64,000 nucleotides of DNA from JAJPKK01 sp963800215 (lineage in GTDB: Bacteria; Pseudomonadota; Alphaproteobacteria; Rhizobiales; Xanthobacteraceae). Position numbers and translations under genes: made by a program. This document shows positions 25,485-34,789 of this stretch, one piece after another; position 1 is the stretch's first letter; every line of letters starts with the position of its first letter. The notes beneath the pieces were generated by a model. That model was not told where the DNA came from and ran no database searches. It saw only the letters and a list, made by a program, of their open reading frames with translations. The stretch covers positions 124,001 through 188,000 of the forward strand of contig CAWCZY010000013.1 in NCBI GenBank assembly GCA_963800215.1. The letters run 5' to 3'.

Positions 25485-28443
25485 GTGCTGATCAAACGAA
25501 CGCAACGCCCGGCCCGCCACACTGCGCTTGCTGCCGCGGTTGAGGGCCAATCGGACCGCGGTCTCGACCGCCGCAGCTTCTTGCGCCGGTCCGGCCTCGT
25601 CGCCGGCAGCCTCGCGACGCTCGGCGCACTGCCGCTCACAAGTCTGCGCCGGGCAAAGGCCGGTCCCCCACCGCCGGCGGGCGCGCAGGTCACCAGCCGC
25701 AAGAACATGTGCACCCATTGCTCGGTCGGCTGCACAGTCATCGCCGAGGTCGCCAACGGCGTATGGATCGGCCAGGAGCCGGATTACGACAGCCCGATCA
25801 ATCGCGGTTCGCATTGCTGCAAGGGTGCGGCGGTTCGCGACGATGTGCTCAACGAGCGGCGATCTGCGCTATCCGATGAAGCTCGTCGACGGCCAGTGGA
25901 ACCGGATCGCCTGGGACCAGGCCATCGACGAGATCGGCGACAAATTGATGGAAATTCGCGCAGACGGCGGGACCGGAATCGGTCTACTGGCTCGGCTCGG
26001 CCAAATTCACCAACGAAGCGGCCTACCTCAACCGCAAGTTCGCCGCCTTCTGGGGGACGAACAATTCCGATCATCAGGCGCGCATCTGTCACTCCACCAC
26101 CGTCGCCGGCGTGGCCAATACCTGGGGCTACGGCGCGATGACCAACAGCTACAACGACATTCGCCATGCCAAGACCATCATGGTCATGGGCGGCAATCCA
26201 GCCGAGGCGCATCCGGTGTCGCTGCAGCACATTCTGGAGGGCAAGGAGCTCAACCGCGCCAACATGATCGTCATCGATCCCCGGATGACGCGAACGGCGG
26301 CGCACGCGACCGAATATGTGCGGGTGCGTCCCGGCACCCACATTCCGACCATTTACGGGATGCTGTGGCACATTTTCCAGAATGGCTGGGAGGACAAGGA
26401 ATTCATTCGCCAGCGTGTCTACGGCCTGGATGATATCCGCGCGGAGGTGGCGAAGTGGCCACCCGACGAGGTCGAGCGCGTCACCGGCTTGCCGGAAGCG
26501 CAGGTCAAGCACGTCGCCGAAGTATTTGCGAAGGATCGGCCGTCGACACTGATCTGGGCCATGGGTCAGACCCAATTCACGGTCGGAACAGCGAACGTCC
26601 GCGCCAGCTGTATCCTGCTGCTCGCGACCGGCAATGTCGGGCAATCCGGCAGCCGGCGCGAATATTTTCCGCGGCCACACCAATGTCCAGGGCGCCACCG
26701 ATCTCGGCCTCGATGTAACGAGTTTGCCGCTCTATTACGGTCTTGCCGAGGAAGCCTGGAAGCATTGGTGCCGGGTGTGGGAGGTCGACTACGACTGGAT
26801 GCTCTCGCGCTTCGTCAACAAGACGTTCATGGAAACATCGGGAATTCCCAGCACGCGCTGGTTCGATGCCACCTTGCTGCCTAAGGACCAGGTCAGCCAG
26901 CCTGACACCTTGAAAGCCATGTTCATCATGGGGCATGGCGGCAACACCATTACCAGGATGCCTCAAGCGGCCCGCGGGATCGAGAAGCTCGATCTTCTCG
27001 TCGTCTGCGATCCCTATCCGACCACCTGGTCGGTGCTCTCGGAACGCAGGAACGGCACCTACCTGCTGCCGGCCTGCACCAGCTTCGAGATGGACGGGTC
27101 ACGCACGGCATCCAACCGGTCGCTGCAATGGGGCGAGCAGATCGTGGCGCCTGCCTTCGAATCGAAGAACGACTACGACGTGATGTACATGTTCGCCCGC
27201 AAGCTCGGCTTCTGCCGACCGGATGTTCAAGAACATCAAAGTCGACAACGGCGCGGTGTCCGCCGAAGACATCCTGCGCGAGATCAATCGCGGCGGCTGG
27301 TCGACCGGCTATTGCGGCCAGTCGCCCGAGCGGCTCAAGGCCCATATGCGCAACCAGGCCAAATTCGATCTGGTCACGCTGCGAGCGCCGGCGGACGATC
27401 CCGAAGTCGGCGGCGATTATTACGGCCTGCCGTGGCCGTGCTGGGGAACGCCGGAATTCAAGCATCCGGGCTCGGCGATACTCTACAACACCAATTTGCC
27501 GGTGAAGGACGGCGGCGGCACGTTCCGCGCGCGGTTCGGCGTCGAGCGCGTGGTCAAGCGGAAGGTGACGGAGAACGGGCAGGAGGTCGAGAAGGAAGAG
27601 CACGACAACCTGCTCTCCGACGGCTCCTATTCCGCCGGCTCGGAGATCAAGGACGGATATCCCGAGTTCACCCTCGGCGTGCTCAAGAAGCTCGGCTGGG
27701 ATGTCGATCTCACGCCCGAGGAAATGGCGATCATCCAGAAAGTGAATTCAGCGAATCCCGATGCGGTGTCCTGGTCGACCGACCTCTCGGGCGGCATCCA
27801 GCGCGTCGCGATCGGGCATGGTTGCGCTCCCTACGGCAACGGCAAGGCGCGCATGATCGCCTGGAACCTGCCGGATCCGATTCCGGTCCACCGCGAGGTG
27901 ATCTATACGTCGCGCCCCGATCTCGTCGCAAAATATCCGACGCCGCCGGACGCAAAGCAGTTCCGCGTGCCCAATCTCGGCTTCACCATCCAGAAGACGG
28001 CGGTCGAGCGGGGCATCTCCAAGCAATTCCCGCTGATCCTGAGCTCCGGCCGCCTCGTCGAATACGAGGGCGGCGGTGAGGAGACCCGCTCCAACAGGTG
28101 GCTGGCCGAATTGAAGCAGGACATGTACGTCGAGATCAATCCGGCGGACGCGGCCGAACGCGGCGTTACCAGTGGCGGTTGGGTGTGGGTCACCGGGGCC
28201 GAAAACAATTCGAAAGCACGCATGAAGGCGCTGGTGACGGAGCGTGTCGGCAAGGGCGTGGCTTGGATGCCGTTCCACTTCGCAGGCTGGTTCGAAGGTG
28301 TCGACCAGCGCAGTAAATATCCCAAGGGCTCCGATCCGATCGTGCTCGGCGAAAGCATGAACACGCTCTCGACCTATGGTTTCGATCCCGTGACGGGCAT
28401 GCAAGAGCCCAAGGCCACCCTTTGTCAGATCAGAGCGGCGTGA
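25485..28443 (+). CDS. fdhA: Formate dehydrogenase alpha (molybdopterin) subunit, Tat-exported, four frameshifts
   Basis: Restored length 984 residues, right for a membrane-bound (FDH-N-like) catalytic subunit. N-terminal Tat signal DRRSFLRRSGLVAGSLATLG; 4Fe-4S site CTHCSVGCTVIAEV ... GSHCCKG; Mo-cofactor domain; the active-site motif ARICHSTTVAGVANTWGYGA has Cys where E. coli FDH-N has selenocysteine, so it is the cysteine type. Four one-base insertions (near 25860, 25970, 26651, 27216) interrupt the frame; removing them gives exactly 985 codons, and the protein text is otherwise intact. GTG 25485 lies after GAGGGGG. It oxidises formate to CO2 in the periplasm and passes electrons to the beta and gamma subunits encoded next. 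Confidence 0.9.
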
Positions 28444-28454
28444 GGAGAACCACC

Positions 28455-29057
28455 ATGGCTCGGATGAAGTTTCTCTGCGACGCCGACCGCTGCATCGACT
28501 GCAACGCCTGCGTGACCGCCTGTAAGAACGAGAACGAAGTTCCCTGGGGCATCAACCGCAGACGCGTCGTCACCATCAATGACGGCAAGCCGGGCGAGCG
28601 CTCGGTGTCCATGGCATGCATGCACTGCACCGACGCGCCCTGCGCGGCGGTGTGCCCGGTGAAGTGCATTTTCTCCACCGACGACGGCGTGGTGCTGCAC
28701 TCGAAGGACCTGTGCATCGGCTGCGGCTATTGCTTCTACGCCTGCCCGTTCGGGGCGCCGCAATACCCGCAAATCGGCAATTTCGGCTCGCGCGGCAAGA
28801 TGGACAAGTGCACCTACTGCGCCGGCGGCGGCGGTCCGGAAGTTCCCGGCAGCATCGAGGAATACGAAAAATACGGCGCCAATCGCATTCTCGAGGGAAA
28901 GCTGCCGCTGTGCGCGGAGATGTGCTCCACCAAATCCCTGTTGGCCGGAGATGGCGAAATCATCGCCGAGATCTACAAAGAGCGCGTCTTGAAACGTGGC
29001 TATGGGTCCGGTGCCTGGGGCTGGACGACTGCCTATCACGAAGGGGCCTCGACATGA
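28455..29057 (+). CDS. fdhB: Formate dehydrogenase beta subunit (4Fe-4S ferredoxin-type)
   Basis: An intact 200-residue iron-sulfur subunit. Cysteine motifs in order: CIDCNACVTACKNENEVPWG, CMHCTDAPCAAVCPVKCIF, CIGCGYCFYACPFGAPQYP, and CTYCAG ... CAEMCSTKSLL, sufficient for four 4Fe-4S clusters as in other FDH, DMSO reductase and nitrate reductase beta subunits. It wires the alpha active site to the cytochrome b subunit. ATG 28455 follows GAGGAG at good spacing, 11 bp after fdhA. No signal peptide, as expected for a protein exported as a passenger of the Tat-tagged alpha subunit. Confidence 0.92.
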   Translation: MARMKFLCDADRCIDCNACVTACKNENEVPWGINRRRVVTINDGKPGERSVSMACMHCTDAPCAAVCPVKCIFSTDDGVVLHSKDLCIGCGYCFYACPFGAPQYPQIGNFGSRGKMDKCTYCAGGGGPEVPGSIEEYEKYGANRILEGKLPLCAEMCSTKSLLAGDGEIIAEIYKERVLKRGYGSGAWGWTTAYHEGAST

Positions 29058-29088
29058 CTTCCATGCGAGCTCGGCGGGAGTAATGATC

Positions 29089-30123
29089 ATGAAGACGCGG
29101 ATTGCGGGCACTCGCTTCGTCGTCGTGATCGCAGCGATCTTAATGGCGACCGTGTTGGTGGTCGCCACGGCCATGCCGTCGGTCGCGCAACAGCGTAACC
29201 CGGACGGCTCGCCCGATCCGACCGCGAGCGTCGTGGATGAACAGACGCTGCTTCGACAGTTCCCTCGCATCGAAGGACGGTTAGACATTCCCGAAGCGAG
29301 GGAGAGTGTCCTCATCCAACCTGCGGGGCGGATTTGGGACTATTTCCACGAAGTCATATTGCACTGGTTCGGCGCCATCGTGATCATCGGCATGATCGCG
29401 ATGTTGGCGATCGCCTACCTGATCATGGGACCGATACGAATGTCCCCCGGGCGGTCAGGAATAAAAATTCCACGCTTCAACGGCTTCGAACGTTTCTCGC
29501 ATTGGCTCACGGCGGTGTCCTTCGTCATTCTCGGCTTGACGGGCCTGAACATTACGTTCGGAAAGTTCCTGCTGCTGCCGGTTATCGGCCCTGATAATTT
29601 CAGCACCCTCTCGCAAGCGGCCAAGTACGTGCACAATTTCGTCAGCTTTGCCTTCGTGGTTGGACTGGTCCTGATCGTAACGATGTGGATCAAAGATAAT
29701 TTCCCGCGATATGTCGACATCGTGTGGCTCAAGGAGGGCGGCGGCTTCATCAAAACGAAACATCCGCCGGCGGGGCGCTTCAATGCGGGCGAAAAGCTGG
29801 TGTTCTGGTTTGCCCTTGCGGGCGGCGCCGCCGTGATTGCTTCGGGGTATCTGCTGATGTTTCCCTTTTACATTACGGGCATCTTCGGTATGCAGATTGC
29901 GCAGGCGGTTCACGCCGTCATCGCCCTGTTGTTTGTCGCCATGATCCTGGCGCACATCTACATCGGCACGATCGGCATGGAGGGTGCGTTCGAGGCCATG
30001 GGGGAGGGAACCGTAGACCGCAATTGGGCGAAGGAGCACCACAGTCTTTGGCTCGAGGAGCAGATCGCCCGCGGCGGCGCGAACGAACCCGGCCGGCATC
30101 CGGCCGCCACGCCTGCAGAATAA
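29089..30123 (+). CDS. fdhC: Formate dehydrogenase gamma subunit (cytochrome b556)
   Basis: A 344-residue integral membrane cytochrome b. After a cleavable-looking signal (RIAGTRFVVVIAAILMATVL) and a periplasmic stretch come about four helices with haem-ligand candidates: IPRFNGFERFSHWLTAVSF, KYVHNFVSFAFVVGLV, QAVHAVIALLFVAMIL and ILAHIYIGTIGMEGAFEAM, the FdnI/FdoI pattern. It anchors the enzyme and passes electrons to quinone. Two ATGs, 29083 and 29089, are close; 29089 lies eight bases from GGGAG and is preferred. It is the last gene of the formate dehydrogenase run; the next 250 bp contain no gene that I can see. Confidence 0.9.
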   Translation: MKTRIAGTRFVVVIAAILMATVLVVATAMPSVAQQRNPDGSPDPTASVVDEQTLLRQFPRIEGRLDIPEARESVLIQPAGRIWDYFHEVILHWFGAIVIIGMIAMLAIAYLIMGPIRMSPGRSGIKIPRFNGFERFSHWLTAVSFVILGLTGLNITFGKFLLLPVIGPDNFSTLSQAAKYVHNFVSFAFVVGLVLIVTMWIKDNFPRYVDIVWLKEGGGFIKTKHPPAGRFNAGEKLVFWFALAGGAAVIASGYLLMFPFYITGIFGMQIAQAVHAVIALLFVAMILAHIYIGTIGMEGAFEAMGEGTVDRNWAKEHHSLWLEEQIARGGANEPGRHPAATPAE

Positions 30124-30374
30124 TCTTCCTGCCCCGCGCTCAGCCTGAGGCAGTTGGCCCACTGCGGAAGCTAACCATCCCCGCGTGAGCCTCGTTCTCT
30201 AACCTCCAACCTCGCCCGCACGCGAGGGCCGACTCCGACTTCACACCGCTGCCGGACCGACCGGCCCGGGCAGCGACCGGTATCCCCGGCTCATCGCCGG
30301 CCTCGATCGGCGCGTTCATCTCATGGGGTTTCGGCTTAGGCTTGCGGCCGAAACGTAGGCCACGAGCCGTTGCT

Positions 30375-31946
30375 CTAGTGCGCGCCGGCGCCGGAGGCGG
30401 TGCCCTTTCTGAGGAACACGACCGGAAGAATGGCGATGATGAGAACGACGCCGAGCAATGCGAAGCTGTCGGCGTAGCCCATGAACGTGGCTTGGGCGCG
30501 GATCGTCTGGCCGACGGCGATGATGGCGCGGTGCAGCGCCCCCGCGGGATCGGGGAACCCATGCGACATGAAATATTGCTGGAGATCGGCGAGCCGATTG
30601 CGGGTCGCGGGCTGGAGCAGCGACACATGTTCGTTGATGATCGCCGAGTGAAACTGCTCGCGCTTGGTAAAGAAGGTCTCGACCGCGGCAGTGCCGATCG
30701 CGCCGCCGAGGTTGCGCATCATGTTGAAGAGGCCCGAGGCGGCGCCCGCCTCCATCGGCGCGATCCCGACCATTGCGATTGCGGAGATCGGGGTCATGAC
30801 GATCGCTTGCCCGAGTGCCCTGATGACATTGGGCCAGAACAGCTGCGGCCCACCATAGTTCGGATTGAAATAGAGGTTCATGAAGCAGCTGCCTGCGAAG
30901 ACCAGGAGGCCAGTGCCGACGAGCAATCGCGCGTCGACGCGCTTCATCAATAGCGGCACCAGCGGAATCACCAGCAGTTGCGGCAGCCCGGTCCAGGCCA
31001 TCACCTCGCCGGCTTGCTCCGAGTCGAAGCCTTGCGTGACGGCGAGGTATTGGGGCAGCAGATAGGCAGAGGCGTAAAGGGCGAAGCCGAGCAGAAAATT
31101 GGCCAAGGTACCGAGGCCGAAATTGCGGCGGCCGAGCAACCGGAACTTGATCAACGGCTCAGGCGTGACGAACTCGAGCACGACAAAGGCGCTGATGGCG
31201 GCCGCCGCGACAAGGCTCAATTTGACGATGAAGGGCGAGCCGAACCAATCATAGACATTGCCATCGTCGAGCACCGTCTGAAAGGTGGCGAGCCCAATCG
31301 CCATCAGCGCGATGCCGCGCCAATCGCCGCGGCGCAACAACCCCAGCTGCATCGCCGACTTTGGCAACGCGTACCAGAGCGCGCCGAGCATGACCGCGCC
31401 CGGGACGAGGTTGATATAGAAGACATAGGGCCAGCCGTAATTGTCCGTGAAATAGCCCCCGATCGTCGGGCCGATCGCCGGCGCGAAGGTTGCCGTCACC
31501 GCGAACCCCGCCAGCCCTATCGCGTGCTTCGAGCGCGGCAGCATCGTCAGCACGATAGTGAAGGCGAGCGGGATCATGACCCCGCCGGCGAACCCCTGCA
31601 GGGCCCGCAGCACGATCATCTCGCTGAGGCTGCTGGCTTGGCCGCACAGCGCCGAGAACAGCAGAAACAGCGCCGTGTTGACGATCAAGTAGCGTCTCAG
31701 CGAAAAGGCCCGGCTGAGGAAATCGGTCAGCGGGATGACGATGATCTCGCCGATCAGATAGGCGGTCGATATCCAGGTGCCATTGACGCCGCCGGTGCCG
31801 ATGCCGCCTTCTATATAGGGCAGCGAGGCATTGGTGATCTGGATGTTGAGCACGGCGAGGAACGCGCCGAGCAGACCGCCGCCGACGGCGATCCACGTCT
31901 TCAGCGTGACGGCGGGCTCGTCGCCGTGTTCGCCTGCGGCGGTCAC
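30375..31946 (-). CDS. DHA2-family drug:H+ antiporter (EmrB-like MFS permease)
   Basis: A 523-residue MFS protein of the 14-helix DHA2 type. Typical stretches are LGAFLAVLNIQITNASLPYI, the helix 4 region IVLRALQGFAGGVMIPL, and motif C in AVTATFAPAIGPTIGGYFTD followed by YGWPYVFYIN. It exports drugs or other toxic compounds by proton exchange through the inner membrane. It overlaps the end of the membrane fusion protein gene by four bases (31943-31946), so both are made from one transcript and form an EmrAB-type pump; the outer-membrane channel is not in the window. Expression is presumably set by the divergent TetR regulator. Confidence 0.92.
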   Translation of the reverse strand: MTAAGEHGDEPAVTLKTWIAVGGGLLGAFLAVLNIQITNASLPYIEGGIGTGGVNGTWISTAYLIGEIIVIPLTDFLSRAFSLRRYLIVNTALFLLFSALCGQASSLSEMIVLRALQGFAGGVMIPLAFTIVLTMLPRSKHAIGLAGFAVTATFAPAIGPTIGGYFTDNYGWPYVFYINLVPGAVMLGALWYALPKSAMQLGLLRRGDWRGIALMAIGLATFQTVLDDGNVYDWFGSPFIVKLSLVAAAAISAFVVLEFVTPEPLIKFRLLGRRNFGLGTLANFLLGFALYASAYLLPQYLAVTQGFDSEQAGEVMAWTGLPQLLVIPLVPLLMKRVDARLLVGTGLLVFAGSCFMNLYFNPNYGGPQLFWPNVIRALGQAIVMTPISAIAMVGIAPMEAGAASGLFNMMRNLGGAIGTAAVETFFTKREQFHSAIINEHVSLLQPATRNRLADLQQYFMSHGFPDPAGALHRAIIAVGQTIRAQATFMGYADSFALLGVVLIIAILPVVFLRKGTASGAGAH

Positions 31947-33097
31947 GATGGCCTCCCGGATGATGGCGCGGCCGAAATCGGCCTTGTGTCGATCGTCGGC
32001 TCGACCGACATGCCGGGGCGCAGCCTGCCCAAAAGCGGCTCATTCTTGTCGATGGCGATCTTGACCGGGATGCGCTGAACGATCTTGGTGAAATTGCCGG
32101 TCGCATTGTCGGGCGGCAGCAGCGCGAACTCCTGGCCGCTCGCGGGCGCAAGACTGTCGACATGGCCGTGCACCGTGGTGCCGGGGAAGGTGTCGATATC
32201 GATCGTGACTAGCTGGCCCGGTTGAACATCGGTCAGCTGCGTCTCCTCGTAATTCGCGACGACATAGACGGCCTGCAACGGCGCGATCGCCATCAATTGC
32301 GTGCCGGCCTGGACATATTCCCCGAACCGCAACGTGCGAACGCCGATTGTGCCATCGACCGGAGCCGTGATCGTCGTGTAGCTGAGGTTGAGCTCGGCCT
32401 GGTGCTCCATCGCCTGCTGCTGGGCGAGCGTCGCGTTGGCCTGGGCGAGTTGTCCCTCAAAAACGTCGACCTGCTTCTCGGCGGCGGCTACGACCGTGGT
32501 GTCGTGCTGCAGTGCGGCCTGCTTTTCGGTAATGTCGGCCTGCGCTTGCTGCGCTTTCTGCACGGTGCCGTAGCCGGTCTTGGCCAGTTGGGTATACCGC
32601 TGGAAATCCTGCTGCGAAAAGACAAGCGCGGCCTGATCCGAAACGATCTGCTGGCGGTCCTGCTCGATAACGAGTTTCTGTTGGGCGATCTGCTGGTTGA
32701 GAGTGTTGATGCTCGCCTGCGCCGCCGCGACATTGGCACGCGCCTGGTCGAGCGCCGTCTGGTAATCGCGCGGGTCGATCCGCGCGAGCACCTCCCCGGC
32801 CTTGACCGACTGGTTGTCGTCGACCGGCACCTCGGAGATATAGCCCGCCACCTTGGGGCTAATCAGGACCGAATGCGCCTGTACATAGGCGTCATCGGTC
32901 GACACCAGAAACCGGCCGGTCGTCCAGTAGTAATCCCCATAAAAGCTGGCGGCCACCAGCACGGCAATCACCCCCGCCGCGGCCAGAACCGAACGAAGAT
33001 GCAGCCGGAGAAGGCCGGCCGGCGTCTTCTTGGCGCTGGAGGTTCTTTTGAAATAATGTTCTGGCACTTCGACTACGGTGGACACGTACTGATCCAT
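31943..33097 (-). CDS. HlyD/EmrA-type membrane fusion protein
   Basis: A 384-residue periplasmic adaptor. One N-terminal membrane span (LRSVLAAAGVIAVLVAASFY), lipoyl half-motif AYVQAHSVLISPKVAGYISEV, a long coiled coil rich in Gln/Ala (residues about 115-230), the second lipoyl half AELNLSYTTITAPVDGTIGV and a beta-barrel domain with YVVANYEETQLTDVQPGQ. This is the EmrA layout, bridging an MFS pump to an outer-membrane channel. ATG 33097 faces the tetR gene; the 157 bp between them hold the palindromic operator at 33164-33182. Confidence 0.92.
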   Translation of the reverse strand: MDQYVSTVVEVPEHYFKRTSSAKKTPAGLLRLHLRSVLAAAGVIAVLVAASFYGDYYWTTGRFLVSTDDAYVQAHSVLISPKVAGYISEVPVDDNQSVKAGEVLARIDPRDYQTALDQARANVAAAQASINTLNQQIAQQKLVIEQDRQQIVSDQAALVFSQQDFQRYTQLAKTGYGTVQKAQQAQADITEKQAALQHDTTVVAAAEKQVDVFEGQLAQANATLAQQQAMEHQAELNLSYTTITAPVDGTIGVRTLRFGEYVQAGTQLMAIAPLQAVYVVANYEETQLTDVQPGQLVTIDIDTFPGTTVHGHVDSLAPASGQEFALLPPDNATGNFTKIVQRIPVKIAIDKNEPLLGRLRPGMSVEPTIDTRPISAAPSSGRPS

Positions 33098-33158
33098 GAC
33101 AAATCTCCTGGCAGCGTGCCGCCCTGAGAAATAGACGGGCGGTGTGTCTCAATGCCCC

Positions 33159-33187
33159 TTGACGTACTGTCTCGTACAGTACATATC
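33159..33187 (+). promoter_or_regulatory. TetR operator overlapping a sigma70-type promoter
   Basis: A perfect inverted repeat GTACTGT-CTCGT-ACAGTAC lies at 33164-33182. It is embedded between a -35-like TTGACG (33159-33164) and, 17 bases later, a -10-like CATATC (33182-33187) reading toward tetR. A bound TetR dimer would therefore block its own promoter and probably the divergent pump promoter. The -10 match is only partial. Confidence 0.7.
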
Positions 33188-33254
33188 TACCCACGAAAAG
33201 GCATGGCAGCCTTTCGGAAAATACACATCGAGGGAAGCAGGACACCGGAAGGCG

Positions 33255-33890
33255 ATGAGCGAAGAAGCAGATGCGGTGGCGCGGCCACGCCGGGTGGCGA
33301 GACGGCGCGCATTCCTGGAGGCGGCGACGTCCGTTTTCCTGGAGAAGGGCTATGCCAACGCCACGCTGGACGACGTCATCGCCCGGTCAGGCGGGTCCAG
33401 ACAGACGCTCTATTCCCTTTTCGGCGGCAAGCAGGGCCTGTTCGAGGCACTCATTGCCGAACTCTGCGACAGGGTTTTCGCGCCGTTCCGCGCCGAGGGC
33501 CTGCTCGACCGGCCGCCGGATGAGGTGCTGGTGGAGTTGGGCATCCGCTTTTTGGAGACGGTGACGACGCCGGACTCCCTCGGGGTTTACCGGCTCGTTG
33601 TGGCCGAGGGTGTCTCCATGAAGGAGTTGGCGGAGCGGTATTGGGAGATGGGGCCAGGCCATACGCGCGCGCTGCTTGCGGAATATTTCCAGCAGCAGAC
33701 CCGCCGCGGAACCTTGCGCCTGCAAGACCCGGAGCAGGCGGCATACCAGTTCTGGGGCATGCTGCTGGGCAGTTTCCATCTGCAAGGCCTGCTTGGTCTG
33801 CGCGAGGCGCCAGGCCCTGAAGAGATCGGAGCGTACGTACGGACCGCCGTCGCCTGGTTCCTGGACGGCTGCCGAGCAAACAAGAGATGA
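33255..33890 (+). CDS. TetR family repressor of the adjacent efflux pump
   Basis: A 211-residue regulator from ATG 33255 (GGAAGG upstream). The N-terminal TetR HTH reads FLEAATSVFLEKGYANATLD and VIARSGGSRQTLYSLFGGKQ; the rest is the helical ligand-binding domain of the TetR_C_7/AefR-like kind, with FLETVTTPDSLGVYRLVVAE and FWGMLLGSFHLQGLL. Divergent from the EmrA/EmrB-type genes, with a palindromic operator over the shared promoter region, so repression of the pump relieved by a toxic ligand is the expected circuit. Confidence 0.9.
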   Translation: MSEEADAVARPRRVARRRAFLEAATSVFLEKGYANATLDDVIARSGGSRQTLYSLFGGKQGLFEALIAELCDRVFAPFRAEGLLDRPPDEVLVELGIRFLETVTTPDSLGVYRLVVAEGVSMKELAERYWEMGPGHTRALLAEYFQQQTRRGTLRLQDPEQAAYQFWGMLLGSFHLQGLLGLREAPGPEEIGAYVRTAVAWFLDGCRANKR

Positions 33891-34151
33891 GTTGAAGATG
33901 CGTCTAAAACCTGGTGACAAGGGCATCGTCGGAATGGCCGCACCTGAGTGCGTTCAACGGCCACGCAGACGGGGGAACGCACAGGTGGGGAACGCACAGT
34001 CTCCACCCATCGCGTTCATTCGGAGCGACCAATCTGATGGAAATGTGAACCGAGGCTACGGTTTTGAAACGGCCCGGATGGCGGCCCGCGCGGCGCTTTC
34101 AAGCGTCGGCATCAGTTTCTCGCGCGTTATACCCTCGCGCTCAAACATGAG

Positions 34152-34382
34152 ATGCAACTGAGCGATTTCGCCCGGAAAGGGTTGGATCGGAAAATCCACG
34201 CTCGGCTCGAGATAAAGAAAGAAGCGAAAAAGGCGGTCCGCTCAGACATCCGCGATCGGCACCTCGTCGACCTTGCGTCCTTGCTGATCGTTGATCCTCA
34301 CAGTCCTGACTTGTATCGCGGCCTTTGGGAAAAGCTCAATGCTTCAAGTAGGCTATTGATGAATAAAGGCCTGATTGGTTAA
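34152..34382 (+). CDS. Doubtful short ORF of unknown function
   Basis: A 76-codon frame from ATG 34152, open further upstream to about 34065, giving a Lys/Arg-rich product (SDFARKGLDRKIHARLEIKK). I do not recognise it, there is no strong ribosome site, and it ends one base before the tRNA-Leu on the other strand. The composition is more protein-like than nearby shadows, so it may be a real small gene or a decayed remnant. The 260 bp between the TetR gene and this frame contain nothing I can name. Confidence 0.25.
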   Translation: MQLSDFARKGLDRKIHARLEIKKEAKKAVRSDIRDRHLVDLASLLIVDPHSPDLYRGLWEKLNASSRLLMNKGLIG

Positions 34383-34469
34383 TGGTGCGGGTGGAGGGAA
34401 TCGAACCCACACTCTTTTAAGGGAACTGGATTTTGAATCCAGCGCGTCTACCAGTTCCGCCACACCCGC
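34383..34469 (-). tRNA. tRNA-Leu (CAA anticodon)
   Basis: On the minus strand the sequence folds as a class II tRNA: acceptor 5' GCGGGTG pairs with CACCCGC before discriminator A and an encoded CCA (34383-34385); the D-arm contains GGTAGACGC; the anticodon stem CTGGA/TCCAG carries loop TTCAAAA with anticodon CAA, which reads UUG; a variable arm TTCCCTTAAAAGAG; and the T-arm GTGGGTTCGATTCCCTC. No integrase or duplicated 3' end is seen beside it, so there is no sign of an inserted element. Confidence 0.95.
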
Positions 34470-34789
34470 ACACGACGCATTTATAGCCATCGAACCGGGC
34501 GAAGCCAATAAAAAATGAGGGGCTGGGAAGGCTGGAACTCCGCGGCTTCACATCGCTTTCGCTCACGGCCAATCGTGCGCTTCCGCGCACTGACCGCGTC
34601 ATCTTGATGTGGCCGGGCCCGCGCCGTGGGCCGGCCGGGTCAACGCCAGAATACGCCGAAGGCGCGGCGGCGCATCGCCGCGATGCGCGCGCGATCGCCG
34701 GCATAATCCGCAATCGACAGCGCCCGCGGAAGCGGCTATGCGGACGGCCGGGCGGACGGTGACGCCGCGGCAGCGAGAGCGAGATCGCA
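34470..34789. other. Intergenic stretch without a convincing gene
   Basis: About 320 bp between the tRNA-Leu gene and dsbB. It contains the tRNA promoter side and several overlapping, GC-driven open frames on both strands with no ribosome sites. I see no repeat or RNA gene. Confidence 0.5.

Noticed and set aside
25485..28443. fdhA as a selenoprotein with an in-frame TGA
   Set aside because: The active-site codon region reads ARICH with an ordinary Cys codon; the frame interruptions lie elsewhere and are one-base shifts, not a recoded stop.
34383..34469. tRNA-Leu as a possible integration site of a genomic island
   Set aside because: No integrase, no repeated tRNA 3' end and no change in gene type were found on either side.
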